Shown here: positions 55,306-64,000 of the stretch, in pieces
Layout: every line of letters begins with the position of its first letter
How positions within the stretch are numbered: the stretch's first letter is position 1
Source: Flavobacteriaceae bacterium
GTDB taxonomy: Bacteria; Bacteroidota; Bacteroidia; Flavobacteriales; Flavobacteriaceae
NCBI GenBank assembly: GCA_024640565.1
Contig: JAHEET010000001.1
Coordinates: 62,001-126,000 of the forward strand
Length of the DNA stretch: 64,000 bases
Direction of reading: 5' to 3'
The notes under the pieces: model-generated
What the model saw: the letters and a program-made list of their open reading frames with translations, nothing else
Told to the model about the DNA's origin: nothing
The model's database searches: none
Made by a program: the position numbers and the translations under genes

Positions 55306-55313
55306 CAAAAATA
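55306..55313 (-). promoter_or_regulatory. -10 element of the thrABC operon
   Basis: Minus strand TATTTTTG (TAnnTTTG). The expected transcription start is near 55299, giving a leader of about 200 bases before thrA. Confidence 0.6.
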
Positions 55314-55318
55314 TTGCT

Positions 55319-55353
55319 AATAATCAATAAAGTAACTTTTATTGAAGATTATT
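55319..55353. other. Long AT-rich inverted repeat upstream of the thr promoter
   Basis: AATAATCAATAAAG and CTTTTATTGAAGATTATT pair with one bulge and one mismatch around TAA. It lies 59 bases beyond the stop of the gene at 55412 and just upstream of the thr -10. It could be a weak terminator for that gene or an operator; there is no long T-run. Confidence 0.35.
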
Positions 55354-55411
55354 TTATGCGAATCTCTTATTTATATCAAATGATTAAAAATAGCTACTAA
55401 AAAATATTAAA

Positions 55412-56980
55412 TTAGTTTCTTTTTATAGATTTATTTGCCTTTTCCTTAATGATCATAGCAATGGGTTTGTTTTTTATCTTGCTTTCCAACCATGATAAAA
55501 TATCTAAATATAAAAAAGCTCTTTTTTCGTATGGATGATCTTCATATTTACTTAATCGGGCATGTATTTTTTTAAACTCATTTTTAATTTCATGCGGATA
55601 CACATCACTTAAATCCCGTATGGAGGTGATGAACTCTTTTTGTACCTCTTGTAAGTTTTCCATTTTTAATAAAAACTTATAGGTATCTACAAACTGTCTT
55701 TCCAAATCATAATCCAGCCCACATTCATAGTGTGCTATTAAGTTTAAGACCCTTGCAAAACACTGCAAATCTTCAGCAACTTTTAAATCTTTAGTATTAA
55801 TAATTTTGCTTAAATAAAAGATGCATTCTTTATTTTTATTCATTCCAAAATACAAACAAGCAATTTTGTAATACAAAATCACAATATGATGATTGTCCAA
55901 TCTAGATTGATACGTCTCTATTTTTGTATTGATAATAGCTACTAAATATTCCCCTTCACTAAAGGTTGCTTCAAGAAAATGCAAATGCAGCTTATTGGTG
56001 TAAAAATAGAGAAAGATGAGAATCTCTGTATTGCTATTAAATGGAATGCTTTTATTCTCAATTTCATTTTCGAAATAGTTGAGTTCTTCTTTGAATTTTT
56101 GGTTGTTTTTCACTAAAAAAGAGGCCTCTAATAGATAGTTTTTTCCTTTTAAATAAAAGACGGGATGCAAGGAAATGAGCTCTTTATGATTTTTGAATAA
56201 GTTGACCCATTTGCTAGCGTACTTATAACTTTGCAAAAAATCTTGCGTAAGTAAACTAAACCATAAATGTGATTTGTAGAGCCATAATTTTTCTCGAAAC
56301 CCAAAGTCAGAAAAATTATATTTTGGCAATTTATTATTAAAATAAGTCGTGATAAAATGCAATTCCTCATTATTTTTCACATAGCCATTTTGTAATAAGT
56401 GACTGTACAATTGCAGCGATAAATTAGAGAGTTTACTCGTGGTTACATTCAGTTGACTTAAATTCTTTGCTTGCACAGAAAGAAAATCAGCACGAGAACT
56501 AATACTTCGGGTAATATATTGTGTTTCAATTACCTTCTCCAACTCTACAATTTCATAAGCGACATTCTTTTCTTCGTTATCAATGGCCAATCCCTTCGCT
56601 TTCTCTAGTAATTTTAGACTTTGCTTGTACAATCCTTTTTGATATAAGATCGTGGCAAAATCAAGTTGTTCTCTTATTTGTAAGCGAATATTTTGGTGGG
56701 AAGGATTTAGACGTAAACTAATTAAAATTTGTTTGTATAAATGCGCTTTTAGGTTGGATAATTGTTGTTTGGTGACAATATTACTTTTTATGATTTCCTT
56801 TTCATTGTAGGTTTTCATTTTGTCTAAAAACTTAAACAAAGAAAAGAATTTAGCGTCTACATTTCCACCCAATCTACTCACATAAAGGTTAAATTGCCTT
56901 TTTTCTGATTTTGATAACGATTTTACCAAAATAAACAAGGAATCCTTTTGTTGGTTGAGTGATGTAATGCTTTTGCTCAT
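55412..56980 (-). CDS. Large helical-repeat protein of unknown function
   Basis: A soluble protein of about 522 residues without signal peptide or membrane helices, almost wholly alpha-helical with TPR-like pairs (ATILYQKGLYKQSLKLLEKAKGLA; KIACLYFGMNKNKECIFYLSKII). I start at the ATG at 56980 (MSKSITSLNQQKDSLFILVKSLSKSEKRQF); the frame continues to 57028 but with a non-family-like hydrophobic stretch. The N-terminal LVKSLSKSEKRxFxxY motif recurs in Bacteroidota proteins of unknown role. It is divergent from leuA and upstream of the thr operon. Confidence 0.78.
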   Translation of the reverse strand: MSKSITSLNQQKDSLFILVKSLSKSEKRQFNLYVSRLGGNVDAKFFSLFKFLDKMKTYNEKEIIKSNIVTKQQLSNLKAHLYKQILISLRLNPSHQNIRLQIREQLDFATILYQKGLYKQSLKLLEKAKGLAIDNEEKNVAYEIVELEKVIETQYITRSISSRADFLSVQAKNLSQLNVTTSKLSNLSLQLYSHLLQNGYVKNNEELHFITTYFNNKLPKYNFSDFGFREKLWLYKSHLWFSLLTQDFLQSYKYASKWVNLFKNHKELISLHPVFYLKGKNYLLEASFLVKNNQKFKEELNYFENEIENKSIPFNSNTEILIFLYFYTNKLHLHFLEATFSEGEYLVAIINTKIETYQSRLDNHHIVILYYKIACLYFGMNKNKECIFYLSKIINTKDLKVAEDLQCFARVLNLIAHYECGLDYDLERQFVDTYKFLLKMENLQEVQKEFITSIRDLSDVYPHEIKNEFKKIHARLSKYEDHPYEKRAFLYLDILSWLESKIKNKPIAMIIKEKANKSIKRN

Positions 56981-57074
56981 AAAACACTGATTATAAATAA
57001 TTTGAGTAGTAAAAAAAACGAGTAGCAATCGTATTTACTACGCTTAAAACATCCTTTTACTGATGCCCAAGATA

Positions 57075-57082
57075 TACATTTG
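57075..57082 (+). promoter_or_regulatory. -10 element of the leuACDB-ilv operon
   Basis: TACATTTG (TAnnTTTG), 30 bases before the leuA ATG. The leader is too short to hold an attenuator here. Confidence 0.65.
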
Positions 57083-57111
57083 ATTTATATATATGAAATA
57101 CAAAATATAAT

Positions 57112-58287
57112 ATGCAGGATAATAAAGTTCAAATTTTTGATACTACCCTAAGAGATGGAGAACAAGTACCCGGGTGCAAACTGGATACGAAACAAAAATT
57201 GGTGATAGCAGAACGATTAGATCTGCTGGGCGTCCATGTCATCGAAGCTGGATTTCCTGTTTCCAGTCCGGGAGATTTTAATTCTGTTTCAGAGATTTCA
57301 AAAATAGTAAAAAATGCAGCTGTTTGTGGATTGACAAGAGCTGTTGAAAATGATATAAAAGTCGCAGCTGAGGCTTTAAAATATGCAAAACACCCAAGAA
57401 TTCATACTGGGATTGGTACCAGTGATTCTCACATAAAATTTAAATTCAATACCACCAAAGAAAAAGTAATTGAACGGGCTGTAAAAGCTGTTTCGTATTC
57501 AAAATCATTTGTAGAAGACGTTGAGTTTTATGCAGAAGATGCCGGAAGAACAGACAATGAGTATCTAGCTCGAGTATGTGAAGCAGTGATTAAAGCGGGA
57601 GCCACTGTATTGAATATTCCGGATACAACTGGGTATTGCTTGCCAGAAGAATATGGTGCAAAAATAAAATACCTAAGAGAAAATGTCAAAGGAATAGAAA
57701 ATGTAATTTTATCTTGTCATTGTCATAATGATCTCGGATTGGCAACTGCAAACTCTATTGCAGGAGTTATGAACGGTGCACGTCAAATAGAATGTACCAT
57801 TAATGGAATTGGAGAGCGTGCCGGAAATACAGCTTTAGAAGAAGTGGTCATGGTTTTAAAACAACATCCCTACTTAAATTTAGTCACTGACATCAATACA
57901 AAATTATTGTACGATACCAGTATATTGGTTCGTGAAAGCATGGGAATGCCTGTACAACCCAATAAGGCGATTGTGGGTGCAAATGCTTTTGCACACAGTT
58001 CTGGGATTCATCAAGACGGTGTTATCAAAAATCGGGAAACCTATGAAATAATGGATCCTGAAGATGTGGGTGTCACAGAAAGTGCCATTATTTTAACCGC
58101 AAGGAGTGGTAGAGCTGCTTTAGCCTACAGGGCAAAAAAGATCGGATACGAGTTGACAAAGCTGCAATTGGATCATGCTTATAAAGCATTTCTTGAATAT
58201 GCAGATAAACAGAAAGAAGTAATGAATGACGATCTTCACTTGATCTTAAAAGAAGTAAATAAAATATCTAAAATAGCAATGGCATAA
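57112..58287 (+). CDS. leuA: 2-isopropylmalate synthase, short form without regulatory domain
   Basis: Claisen-type condensing enzyme of 391 residues joining 2-oxoisovalerate and acetyl-CoA, the first step of leucine synthesis. The TIM-barrel start [16 protein letters not shown] and the metal-binding [13 protein letters not shown] are present. The context leuC-leuD-leuB supports leuA over homocitrate or citramalate synthase. E. coli LeuA has about 520 residues; the C-terminal leucine-binding domain is absent here, and the protein stops after the helical subdomain. Feedback inhibition by leucine is therefore not expected. It shares one base with leuC (TAATG). Confidence 0.93.
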   Translation: MQDNKVQIFDTTLRDGEQVPGCKLDTKQKLVIAERLDLLGVHVIEAGFPVSSPGDFNSVSEISKIVKNAAVCGLTRAVENDIKVAAEALKYAKHPRIHTGIGTSDSHIKFKFNTTKEKVIERAVKAVSYSKSFVEDVEFYAEDAGRTDNEYLARVCEAVIKAGATVLNIPDTTGYCLPEEYGAKIKYLRENVKGIENVILSCHCHNDLGLATANSIAGVMNGARQIECTINGIGERAGNTALEEVVMVLKQHPYLNLVTDINTKLLYDTSILVRESMGMPVQPNKAIVGANAFAHSSGIHQDGVIKNRETYEIMDPEDVGVTESAIILTARSGRAALAYRAKKIGYELTKLQLDHAYKAFLEYADKQKEVMNDDLHLILKEVNKISKIAMA

Positions 58288-59669
58288 TGGGAAAAACATT
58301 ATTTGATAAAGTGTGGGATGCTCATGTGGTTGATGTGATTGAAAACGGACCACAGATCTTGTATATCGATAAGCACTTAATCCATGAAGTAACAAGTCCT
58401 CAGGCTTTTAATGAGTTAGAAAGTCGTGGAATACCTGTAGCAAGACCCGATAAAATTGTCGCTACAGCAGATCACAACACCCCAACATTAAATCAGCATT
58501 TACCTGTAAAAGATGAGTTGTCTAGAAATCAATTAGAACAACTTACTAAAAACTGTGCCAAAAACAAGATTACTTTATACGGATTGGGGCATGAGAATAA
58601 TGGAATTGTGCATGTTATTGCTCCTGAATTAGGGTTTACACAACCAGGAATGACCATGGTTTGTGGCGACTCTCATACGTCCACACATGGTGCTTTTGGT
58701 ACCATTGCTTTTGGAATTGGTACAAGTCAAGTAGCACAAGTATTTGCAAGCCAATGTTTGTTGTTGGAAAAACCCAAAAGTTTGCGAGTAAATGTCAACG
58801 GAAAATTAGCGAAAGGGGTATTGCCAAAAGATGTTATTTTGTATATTATTTCTAAATTGGGAACCAATTCTGGAACCGGATATTTTTGTGAATATGCAGG
58901 AAATGTTTTTGAGGAAATGTCTATGGAAGGCAGGATGACCGTTTGTAATATGAGTATAGAAATGGGTGCAAGAGGAGGGATGATAGCTCCAGACGAAACA
59001 ACATTTGAATATGTAAAAGGAAGAGAATTTGCACCCAAAGGAGCTGCATTTGACCAAAAGGTTGCTGAGTGGAAAACACTCCCAACAGATGCAGATGCCG
59101 TTTTTGATCAAGAATATTCAATAAATGCAGAAGATATAGGTCCTATGATTACCTATGGAACCAATCCAGGAATGGGAATTAAGATTTCTGAAAAAATTCC
59201 TGAAATAGCAGATGTTTCTTTTGAGAAATCACTAGCATATATGAATTTCAACAAAGGAGAGTCGCTCATTCACAAGGCAATTAATTATGTCTTTATTGGA
59301 AGTTGTACCAATTCGCGAATCGAAGATTTTAGAATTGCAGCCGCATTTGTGAAAGGGAAAAAGAAAGCTCATAATGTAATTGCTTGGCTAGTTCCAGGTT
59401 CACAGAAAGTGGCAAAACAAATAGAAGCAGAAGGATTAAAAACTATTTTTGAAACGGCAGGTTTTACATTAAGACAGCCAGGATGTTCTGCTTGCTTGGC
59501 TATGAATGATGATAAAATTCCAGAAGGGGAATATTGTGTTTCTACTTCAAATAGAAATTTTGAAGGCAGACAAGGTCAAGGCGCTAGAACCATTTTGGCC
59601 AGTCCATTAGTAGCCGCTGCTACCGCAATAGAAGGAAGGATTGTGGACATTACTAAATACATGAATTAA
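58287..59669 (+). CDS. leuC: 3-isopropylmalate dehydratase large subunit
   Basis: Aconitase-family subunit of 460 residues that isomerises 2- to 3-isopropylmalate with LeuD. Substrate and cluster-binding segments are visible: [28 protein letters not shown] and [12 protein letters not shown], whose cysteines hold the 4Fe-4S cluster. It overlaps leuA and leuD by one base each, so the subunits are coupled in translation. Confidence 0.97.
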   Translation: MGKTLFDKVWDAHVVDVIENGPQILYIDKHLIHEVTSPQAFNELESRGIPVARPDKIVATADHNTPTLNQHLPVKDELSRNQLEQLTKNCAKNKITLYGLGHENNGIVHVIAPELGFTQPGMTMVCGDSHTSTHGAFGTIAFGIGTSQVAQVFASQCLLLEKPKSLRVNVNGKLAKGVLPKDVILYIISKLGTNSGTGYFCEYAGNVFEEMSMEGRMTVCNMSIEMGARGGMIAPDETTFEYVKGREFAPKGAAFDQKVAEWKTLPTDADAVFDQEYSINAEDIGPMITYGTNPGMGIKISEKIPEIADVSFEKSLAYMNFNKGESLIHKAINYVFIGSCTNSRIEDFRIAAAFVKGKKKAHNVIAWLVPGSQKVAKQIEAEGLKTIFETAGFTLRQPGCSACLAMNDDKIPEGEYCVSTSNRNFEGRQGQGARTILASPLVAAATAIEGRIVDITKYMN

Positions 59670-60247
59670 TGGAGAAATTTAAACAATTAATATCGACAGC
59701 AGTTCCTTTAGAAACAGAGAATGTGGATACAGATCAAATCATTCCGGCACGTTTTTTAAAAGCAACTGATAAATTAGGATTTGGGGACAATGTTTTTAGA
59801 GATTGGCGTTTCCATAAAGATGGAAGCGTTAATGAAAGCTTTCCACTCAATCAATCTATTTATGGTGGAAGTATTTTAGTGGCGGGTAATAATTTTGGTT
59901 GTGGTTCTAGTAGAGAACACGCAGCATGGGCTTTGGCAGGTTACGGTTTTAAAGTGATTGTAAGTAGTTTTTTTGCAGATATTTTTAAAGGAAACGCGCT
60001 AAACAATGGGGTTTTACCCATACAAGTTTCCGAAGTATTTTTGAAAGATTTGTTAGGTAAAATTCAAGCAGATCCAACACTAGAAATCAGCGTAGATCTA
60101 GAAAATCAATACATTTCTTACAGCAATGGAAAAGAAACGTTTGAAATAGACGCGTACAAAAAAGTCTGTTTGATTAACGGATATGATGATATTGATTTTT
60201 TAATCAGTAAAAAAGATAAAATAAACGCCTTTGAGGCAACACAATAA
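59669..60247 (+). CDS. leuD: 3-isopropylmalate dehydratase small subunit
   Basis: Swivel-domain subunit of 192 residues that completes the LeuCD active site. [12 protein letters not shown] and [20 protein letters not shown] are the family signatures. It begins in the TAATG overlap with leuC and ends 5 bases before leuB. Confidence 0.96.
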   Translation: MEKFKQLISTAVPLETENVDTDQIIPARFLKATDKLGFGDNVFRDWRFHKDGSVNESFPLNQSIYGGSILVAGNNFGCGSSREHAAWALAGYGFKVIVSSFFADIFKGNALNNGVLPIQVSEVFLKDLLGKIQADPTLEISVDLENQYISYSNGKETFEIDAYKKVCLINGYDDIDFLISKKDKINAFEATQ

Positions 60248-60252
60248 AAGTT

Positions 60253-61368
60253 ATGAAATTTAATATAGCAGTAATTCCGGGAGACGGAATTGGTCCAGAG
60301 GTAATCAATCAAGCAAAAAAAGCACTCAATGCAGTTGCAAACACGTTCAATCATATCTTTATATACAAAGAGGCGCAGATGGGCGCATGTGCAATAGATG
60401 CTACTGGAAATCCTTTGCCAGATTCGACACTAAAAATTTGTAAAAATTCTGATGCCATCTTGTTTGGTGCTATTGGCGATCCAAAATACGATAATGATCC
60501 AACTGCCAAGGTAAGACCGGAACAGGGGTTATTAAAACTGCGAAAAGAGTTAGGATTGTTTTGTAATATCAGACCTGTAAAAGCCTATGAAAAACTCATC
60601 GCGAATTCTCCTTTAAAAAGAGAAATTATTTCCGGTACAGACATCTCTATTTTTAGAGAATTAACGGGTGGAATTTATTTCGGAATAAAAGAATTGAGTG
60701 AGGATGGTACTGTTGCGTTTGATGGTTGTTCATATTCCGTAACCGAAATTTCAAGAATTACGCACCTGGCTTTTAAAGCAGCACAAAACAGTCGAAAAAA
60801 AATTACTTTAGTTGATAAGGCAAATGTATTGGAAACGTCTCGTTTATGGAGAAAAACAGTTACAGAAATTGCCAAAGAATACAAAGACGTTACCTTAGAA
60901 TTTCTTTTTGTTGACAATGCAGCCATGCAGATGATTTTAAATCCAAAACAATTTGATGTCATTCTTACAGAAAACCTTTTTGGAGATATAATTTCTGATG
61001 AAGCAAGTGTTATTGGTGGGTCTATTGGCTTGTTAGCCTCCTCTTCTATTGGGGAAAAGAATGCACTTTTTGAACCCATACACGGCTCATTTCCACAAGC
61101 AACAGGGAAAGATATTGCCAATCCTTTGGCCTCTATTTTGTCTGCAGCCATGTTGTTAGAACATTTAGGTTTGCATGATGAAGCGGAAGCTGTTGAAAAT
61201 GCTGTTGAAAAATCACTAGAATTATCGATTGTTACCGAGGATTTAAATTCTGAAAAATCGTTTTCAACTTCAAAAGTCGGCGATTTTATTGCAGATTATA
61301 TTGAACATCCCGATGATAGTAATCATAATTTTCAAAATATACATATGGGACAAAGTACCATAATCTAG
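60253..61368 (+). CDS. leuB: 3-isopropylmalate dehydrogenase
   Basis: NAD-dependent beta-decarboxylating dehydrogenase of 371 residues forming 2-oxoisocaproate. The N-terminus VIPGDGIGPEVINQAKKAL, the substrate arginines (RPEQGLLKLRKELGLFCNIRPVK), NLFGDIISDEASVIGGSIGLLASSS and the NAD loop EPIHGSFPQATGKDIANPLA are complete. The last leu gene; 24 bases later a leader peptide and terminator separate it from ilvD. Confidence 0.97.
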   Translation: MKFNIAVIPGDGIGPEVINQAKKALNAVANTFNHIFIYKEAQMGACAIDATGNPLPDSTLKICKNSDAILFGAIGDPKYDNDPTAKVRPEQGLLKLRKELGLFCNIRPVKAYEKLIANSPLKREIISGTDISIFRELTGGIYFGIKELSEDGTVAFDGCSYSVTEISRITHLAFKAAQNSRKKITLVDKANVLETSRLWRKTVTEIAKEYKDVTLEFLFVDNAAMQMILNPKQFDVILTENLFGDIISDEASVIGGSIGLLASSSIGEKNALFEPIHGSFPQATGKDIANPLASILSAAMLLEHLGLHDEAEAVENAVEKSLELSIVTEDLNSEKSFSTSKVGDFIADYIEHPDDSNHNFQNIHMGQSTII

Positions 61369-61391
61369 TCCCCTAAAAACGAACTCATTAT

Positions 61392-61457
61392 ATGCACATC
61401 AAGCATCGAAATATTCATGTCATTTCAATCCAAGTCATTGCAATTTGTAAGAGTTGA
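61392..61457 (+). CDS. Ile/Val-rich leader peptide upstream of ilvD
   Basis: A 21-codon frame with ATG start and TGA stop in the leuB-ilvD gap. Residues 8-18 read IHVISIQVIAI; in all, six Ile (at 3, 8, 11, 13, 16, 18) and two Val (10, 15) but no Leu. Ile and Val are the products that need ilvD and ilvB. A strong terminator follows 32 bases after the stop. Bases 61394-61400 (GCACATC), at the start of the frame, are exactly complementary to 61462-61468 (GATGTGC), giving an alternative fold that a moving ribosome would disrupt. This fits ribosome-mediated attenuation inside a leu-ilv operon. Confidence 0.7.
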   Translation: MHIKHRNIHVISIQVIAICKS

Positions 61458-61488
61458 CCTGGATGTGCTTGTTGATCCTATTTGTAAC

Positions 61489-61519
61489 AAACCTTCCCAA
61501 GCTCTGGAAGGTTTTTTTT
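61489..61519 (+). terminator. Attenuator terminator between leuB and ilvD
   Basis: AAACCTTCC (61489-61497) pairs with GGAAGGTTT (61506-61514) and a T-run continues to 61519. The loop CAAGCTCT is itself complementary, with one bulged G, to AGAGTTG at 61450-61456 at the end of the leader ORF, a possible competing pairing. Confidence 0.85.
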
Positions 61520-61617
61520 GAAAATAATTCAAAGGTTGGGTGTCATATAAATATCGAATTAAATACTTTATAATCAGTTGTTTGTATGGTGTATATAGTG
61601 CGTGAATTTAGCTTTTT

Positions 61618-61625
61618 TAATTTTG
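61618..61625 (+). promoter_or_regulatory. Possible internal promoter of ilvD
   Basis: TAATTTTG (TAnnTTTG), 62 bases before the ilvD ATG and downstream of the attenuator. If active, it would give a basal transcript not subject to attenuation. Confidence 0.45.
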
Positions 61626-61686
61626 AAATATTCAACAAAAACACAGAAACATAGTAATTTAGTCAACAAATTGAAGCATTTAATAA

Positions 61687-63369
61687 ATGGAACTGAATAA
61701 ACACAGTAAAAGATTAACACAAGATGAATCTCAGCCAGCATCACAAGCGATGCTATATGCTGTAGGTTTGTCTGACGATGATATGAATAAAGCACAAGTT
61801 GGTATTGCAAGTACAGGCTATGATGGGAATCCATGTAACATGCACTTGAACAATTTGGCAGCAGAAGTAAAAGTAGAATCTAAGATTGCAGGTTTAGTTG
61901 GTTTGGGTTTTAATACAATAGGAGTGTCAGACGGTATATCGATGGGTACATCGGGGATGAATTATTCGTTGGCCTCTAGAGATATTATTGCTGATTCGAT
62001 AGAGACTGTGATGCATGCACAAAGTTATGATGGATTAATTTCAGTCGTTGGCTGTGATAAAAACATGCCAGGAGCCGTAATTGCGATGTTGCGATTGAAC
62101 AGGCCATCCATCATGATGTATGGTGGTACAATTGCCTCTGGAAATTATAAAGGAAAAAAACTGAATATTGTTTCTGCATTCGAAGCTTTAGGACAAAAAG
62201 TAGCCGGAGAAATCGAAGAAGAAGAATACCGAGAAATTATAAAAAGAGCCATTCCAGGAGCAGGGGCTTGTGGTGGAATGTATACTGCAAACACAATGGC
62301 TTCTGCCATAGAGTGCATGGGGTTTGCATTGCCTTACAACTCCTCCATACCTGCCGAAAATCCAAACAAGTTATCGGAAGCAGAAAGAACAGCATTGGCC
62401 ATTAAGAACTTGTTAGAATTGGATTTAAAACCGTTGGATATCATTTCCAAAAAATCCATCGAAAATGCCATTACCATTGTTAATGCTTTAGGAGGCTCTA
62501 CAAATGCAGTGCTCCACTTTTTAGCAATTGCGCATGCAGCTAATATCGACTTTACCTTAGCTGATTTTCAAAAGGTGAGCGATCTAACTCCATTAATTGC
62601 CGATTTAAAACCGTCTGGTAAATACTTAATGGAAGATGTTCATGGGGTTGGTGGAACACCAGCAGTCATGAAGTATTTGTTAGACAATGGTTATTTACAT
62701 GGAGAATGTTTAACGGTTACTGGAAAAACATTGGCTGAGAATTTATCACAGGTAGAACCATTGACTTTTGAGGAAGACTTTCAAGACGTCATCTATCCAA
62801 AAGACAAGGCGCTTAAATCCTCTGGAAATATTCAAATCTTATTTGGAAACCTAGCGCAAGAAGGAGCTGTGGCTAAAATTTCTGGAAATGAGGGGTTGTT
62901 TTTTGAAGGAAAAGCAGTGGTGTATGATGGAGAACAAGCTGCCAATACAGGAATTTCAAAAGGAGAAGTCTCTAGAGGTGATGTTGTGGTTATTCGCTAT
63001 GTAGGTCCTAAAGGAGGTCCAGGGATGCCAGAAATGCTAAAGCCTACATCCTTAATTATGGGTGCTGGTTTGGGGAAATCGGTGGCACTCATTACCGATG
63101 GTCGTTTTTCAGGAGGAACGCATGGTTTTGTTGTAGGACACATTACCCCAGAAGCACAAACTGGTGGAACCATCGCGCTTATCGAAACAGGAGATACGAT
63201 TCGAATTAGTGCAGAAGATAACACCATTAATGTATTGCTTACCGAAGCAGAATTAGCCGCTAGAAGAGATAATTGGAAGGCACCAGCATACAAACATAAA
63301 AAAGGAATCTTATACAAATATGCAAAAGTAGTTGCGTCCGCTTCAAAAGGATGTATAACAGATGCTTAA
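61687..63369 (+). CDS. ilvD: Dihydroxy-acid dehydratase
   Basis: Fe-S dehydratase of 560 residues making 2-oxoisovalerate and 2-oxo-3-methylvalerate, common to Val, Ile and (by 2-oxoisovalerate) Leu. Cluster cysteines are in the [15 protein letters not shown] and [14 protein letters not shown] segments; the C-terminal [20 protein letters not shown] is diagnostic. It follows the attenuator and precedes ilvB by 48 bases, forming the ilv part of the operon. Confidence 0.97.
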   Translation: MELNKHSKRLTQDESQPASQAMLYAVGLSDDDMNKAQVGIASTGYDGNPCNMHLNNLAAEVKVESKIAGLVGLGFNTIGVSDGISMGTSGMNYSLASRDIIADSIETVMHAQSYDGLISVVGCDKNMPGAVIAMLRLNRPSIMMYGGTIASGNYKGKKLNIVSAFEALGQKVAGEIEEEEYREIIKRAIPGAGACGGMYTANTMASAIECMGFALPYNSSIPAENPNKLSEAERTALAIKNLLELDLKPLDIISKKSIENAITIVNALGGSTNAVLHFLAIAHAANIDFTLADFQKVSDLTPLIADLKPSGKYLMEDVHGVGGTPAVMKYLLDNGYLHGECLTVTGKTLAENLSQVEPLTFEEDFQDVIYPKDKALKSSGNIQILFGNLAQEGAVAKISGNEGLFFEGKAVVYDGEQAANTGISKGEVSRGDVVVIRYVGPKGGPGMPEMLKPTSLIMGAGLGKSVALITDGRFSGGTHGFVVGHITPEAQTGGTIALIETGDTIRISAEDNTINVLLTEAELAARRDNWKAPAYKHKKGILYKYAKVVASASKGCITDA

Positions 63370-63417
63370 TATACAATAAGTTATTTCTGTCTAAGCAGAA
63401 AGTTAAAAAATAAATAT

Positions 63418-64000
63418 ATGGAAACGCAAACCATCAAAAATAAAGAAACAGCTACAAAAGTTACCGAAAGAATTACAGGTAGTGAAGCCATTGTTCGTTG
63501 TTTAATTGAAGAAGGAGTAAAGGTATTATATGGATATCCAGGCGGAGCTATTATGCCCGTTTATGATGAATTGTACAAATACCAAGACAAAATACACCAT
63601 GTACTAACACGCCATGAACAAGGAGCTACCCATTCAGCACAAGGATTTGCAAGAATTTCAGGAGAGGTAGGTGTTGCCATTGCAACTTCTGGACCTGGAG
63701 CCACCAATTTAATTACTGGGATTGCAGACGCACAGATTGATTCTACTCCAATGGTTTGTATTACGGGACAAGTACCCTCTCATTTGTTGGGTAGTGACGC
63801 TTTTCAAGAAACTGATATTGTGGGTATTTCAACTCCGGTAACAAAATGGAATTGCCAAGTAACAAAAGCTTCAGATATCCCTGCTGTGATTGCCAAAGCA
63901 TTTTTCATTGCCAGAAGTGGAAGACCTGGTCCTGTTTTGGTAGACATTACCAAAGATGCTCAGTTTAACGAATTGGACTTTGCCTACGAAAAATGCACAA
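63418..64000 (+). CDS. ilvB: Acetolactate synthase large subunit, 5' part (runs off the window)
   Basis: The frame opens with ATG at 63418 and is still open at the last base (about 194 codons). The thiamine-diphosphate enzyme N-terminal domain is clear: ERITGSEAIVRCLIEEGVKVLYGYPGGAIMPVYDEL, RHEQGATHSAQGFAR (catalytic Glu) and TSGPGATNLITGIADA. It condenses pyruvate units to acetolactate or, with 2-oxobutyrate, acetohydroxybutyrate. The remaining two thirds and the small subunit ilvN are presumed to follow outside the window. Confidence 0.96.
   Translation, partial: METQTIKNKETATKVTERITGSEAIVRCLIEEGVKVLYGYPGGAIMPVYDELYKYQDKIHHVLTRHEQGATHSAQGFARISGEVGVAIATSGPGATNLITGIADAQIDSTPMVCITGQVPSHLLGSDAFQETDIVGISTPVTKWNCQVTKASDIPAVIAKAFFIARSGRPGPVLVDITKDAQFNELDFAYEKCT

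Noticed and set aside
55096..55308. A 70-codon minus-strand frame just upstream of and overlapping thrA
   Set aside because: Its start lies inside the -10 element at 55306-55313, its composition is not protein-like, and the shorter Thr/Ile-rich frame in another phase explains the region better.
57083..57111. A leucine leader peptide before leuA
   Set aside because: Only about 20 transcribed bases remain between the promoter and the leuA ATG, with no mini-ORF or hairpin.
60675..61151. Minus-strand frame of 158 codons
   Set aside because: Antisense to leuB, whose family motifs cover the whole segment; no similarity or promoter of its own.
1..64000. tRNA or rRNA genes, CRISPR arrays, prophage or transposase genes
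   Set aside because: No tRNA-like T-loop patterns in the gaps, no regularly spaced repeats, and no integrase or transposase motifs in any open frame.

Overview
The window is a stretch of low-GC chromosome from a member of the Bacteroidota, most likely a marine, pigmented Flavobacteriaceae. Four observations support this: a protein with a type IX secretion (T9SS) C-terminal sorting domain, a CarboxypepD-type TonB-dependent receptor, a crtI-crtB-crtZ carotenoid operon behind a MerR/B12-type regulator, and many promoters with the Bacteroidota -10 element TAnnTTTG. Shine-Dalgarno sequences are scarce. The genus cannot be fixed by reading alone. No tRNA, rRNA, CRISPR array, intact insertion sequence or prophage was seen; almost everything is core genome.

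Layout. 1-4 kb: end of a GPH/MFS sugar transporter and a large modular secreted protein. 4-9 kb: meaB, a chimeric ECF sigma gene, cysS-yidD-lgt. 9-17.7 kb: outer-membrane receptor, arsC-like gene and prfB, a zinc metalloprotease, threonine aldolase, and an ECF sigma/membrane-protein pair. 17.7-21.5 kb: a carH-like regulator and crtIBZ. 21.5-28.2 kb: a minus-strand operon tpx-dgkA-ftsK-lolA-lptF/G-ribB. 28.3-31.1 kb: MATE pump, small acidic protein, then duplicated remnants of an RHS-family gene. 31.1-38 kb: RDD gene divergent from SpoIIM-membrane-DUF4129-DUF4350-MoxR-DUF58. 38-45.5 kb: ompH, miaA, a K+ channel, an exonuclease/GIY-YIG protein, yggS, serA, serC and an acyl-CoA reductase, divergent from a ferredoxin across a symmetric promoter. 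46-50 kb: sigma-factor fragment, ychF, a lipoprotein, gcvT, a VF530-family gene. 50-55.3 kb: thrA-thrB-thrC (minus). 55.4-57 kb: a helical-repeat protein. 57-64 kb: leuACDB-ilvD-ilvB (plus), running off the end.

The most interesting structure lies outside the annotated genes. Two amino-acid operons carry what look like translation-dependent attenuators. A 15-codon Thr/Ile-rich leader followed by a small terminator-like hairpin lies in the 5' leader of thrA. A 21-codon Ile/Val-rich leader followed by a strong terminator lies between leuB and ilvD. Together with a LeuA that lacks the C-terminal leucine-binding domain, this suggests that branched-chain and aspartate-family synthesis is controlled here by attenuation. 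Other notable items are the in-frame sigma factor/surface-protein chimera, a RibB whose cyclohydrolase II domain has lost its zinc cysteines, a palindromic bidirectional promoter, and a carotenoid regulator that keeps both cobalamin-photoreceptor motifs.
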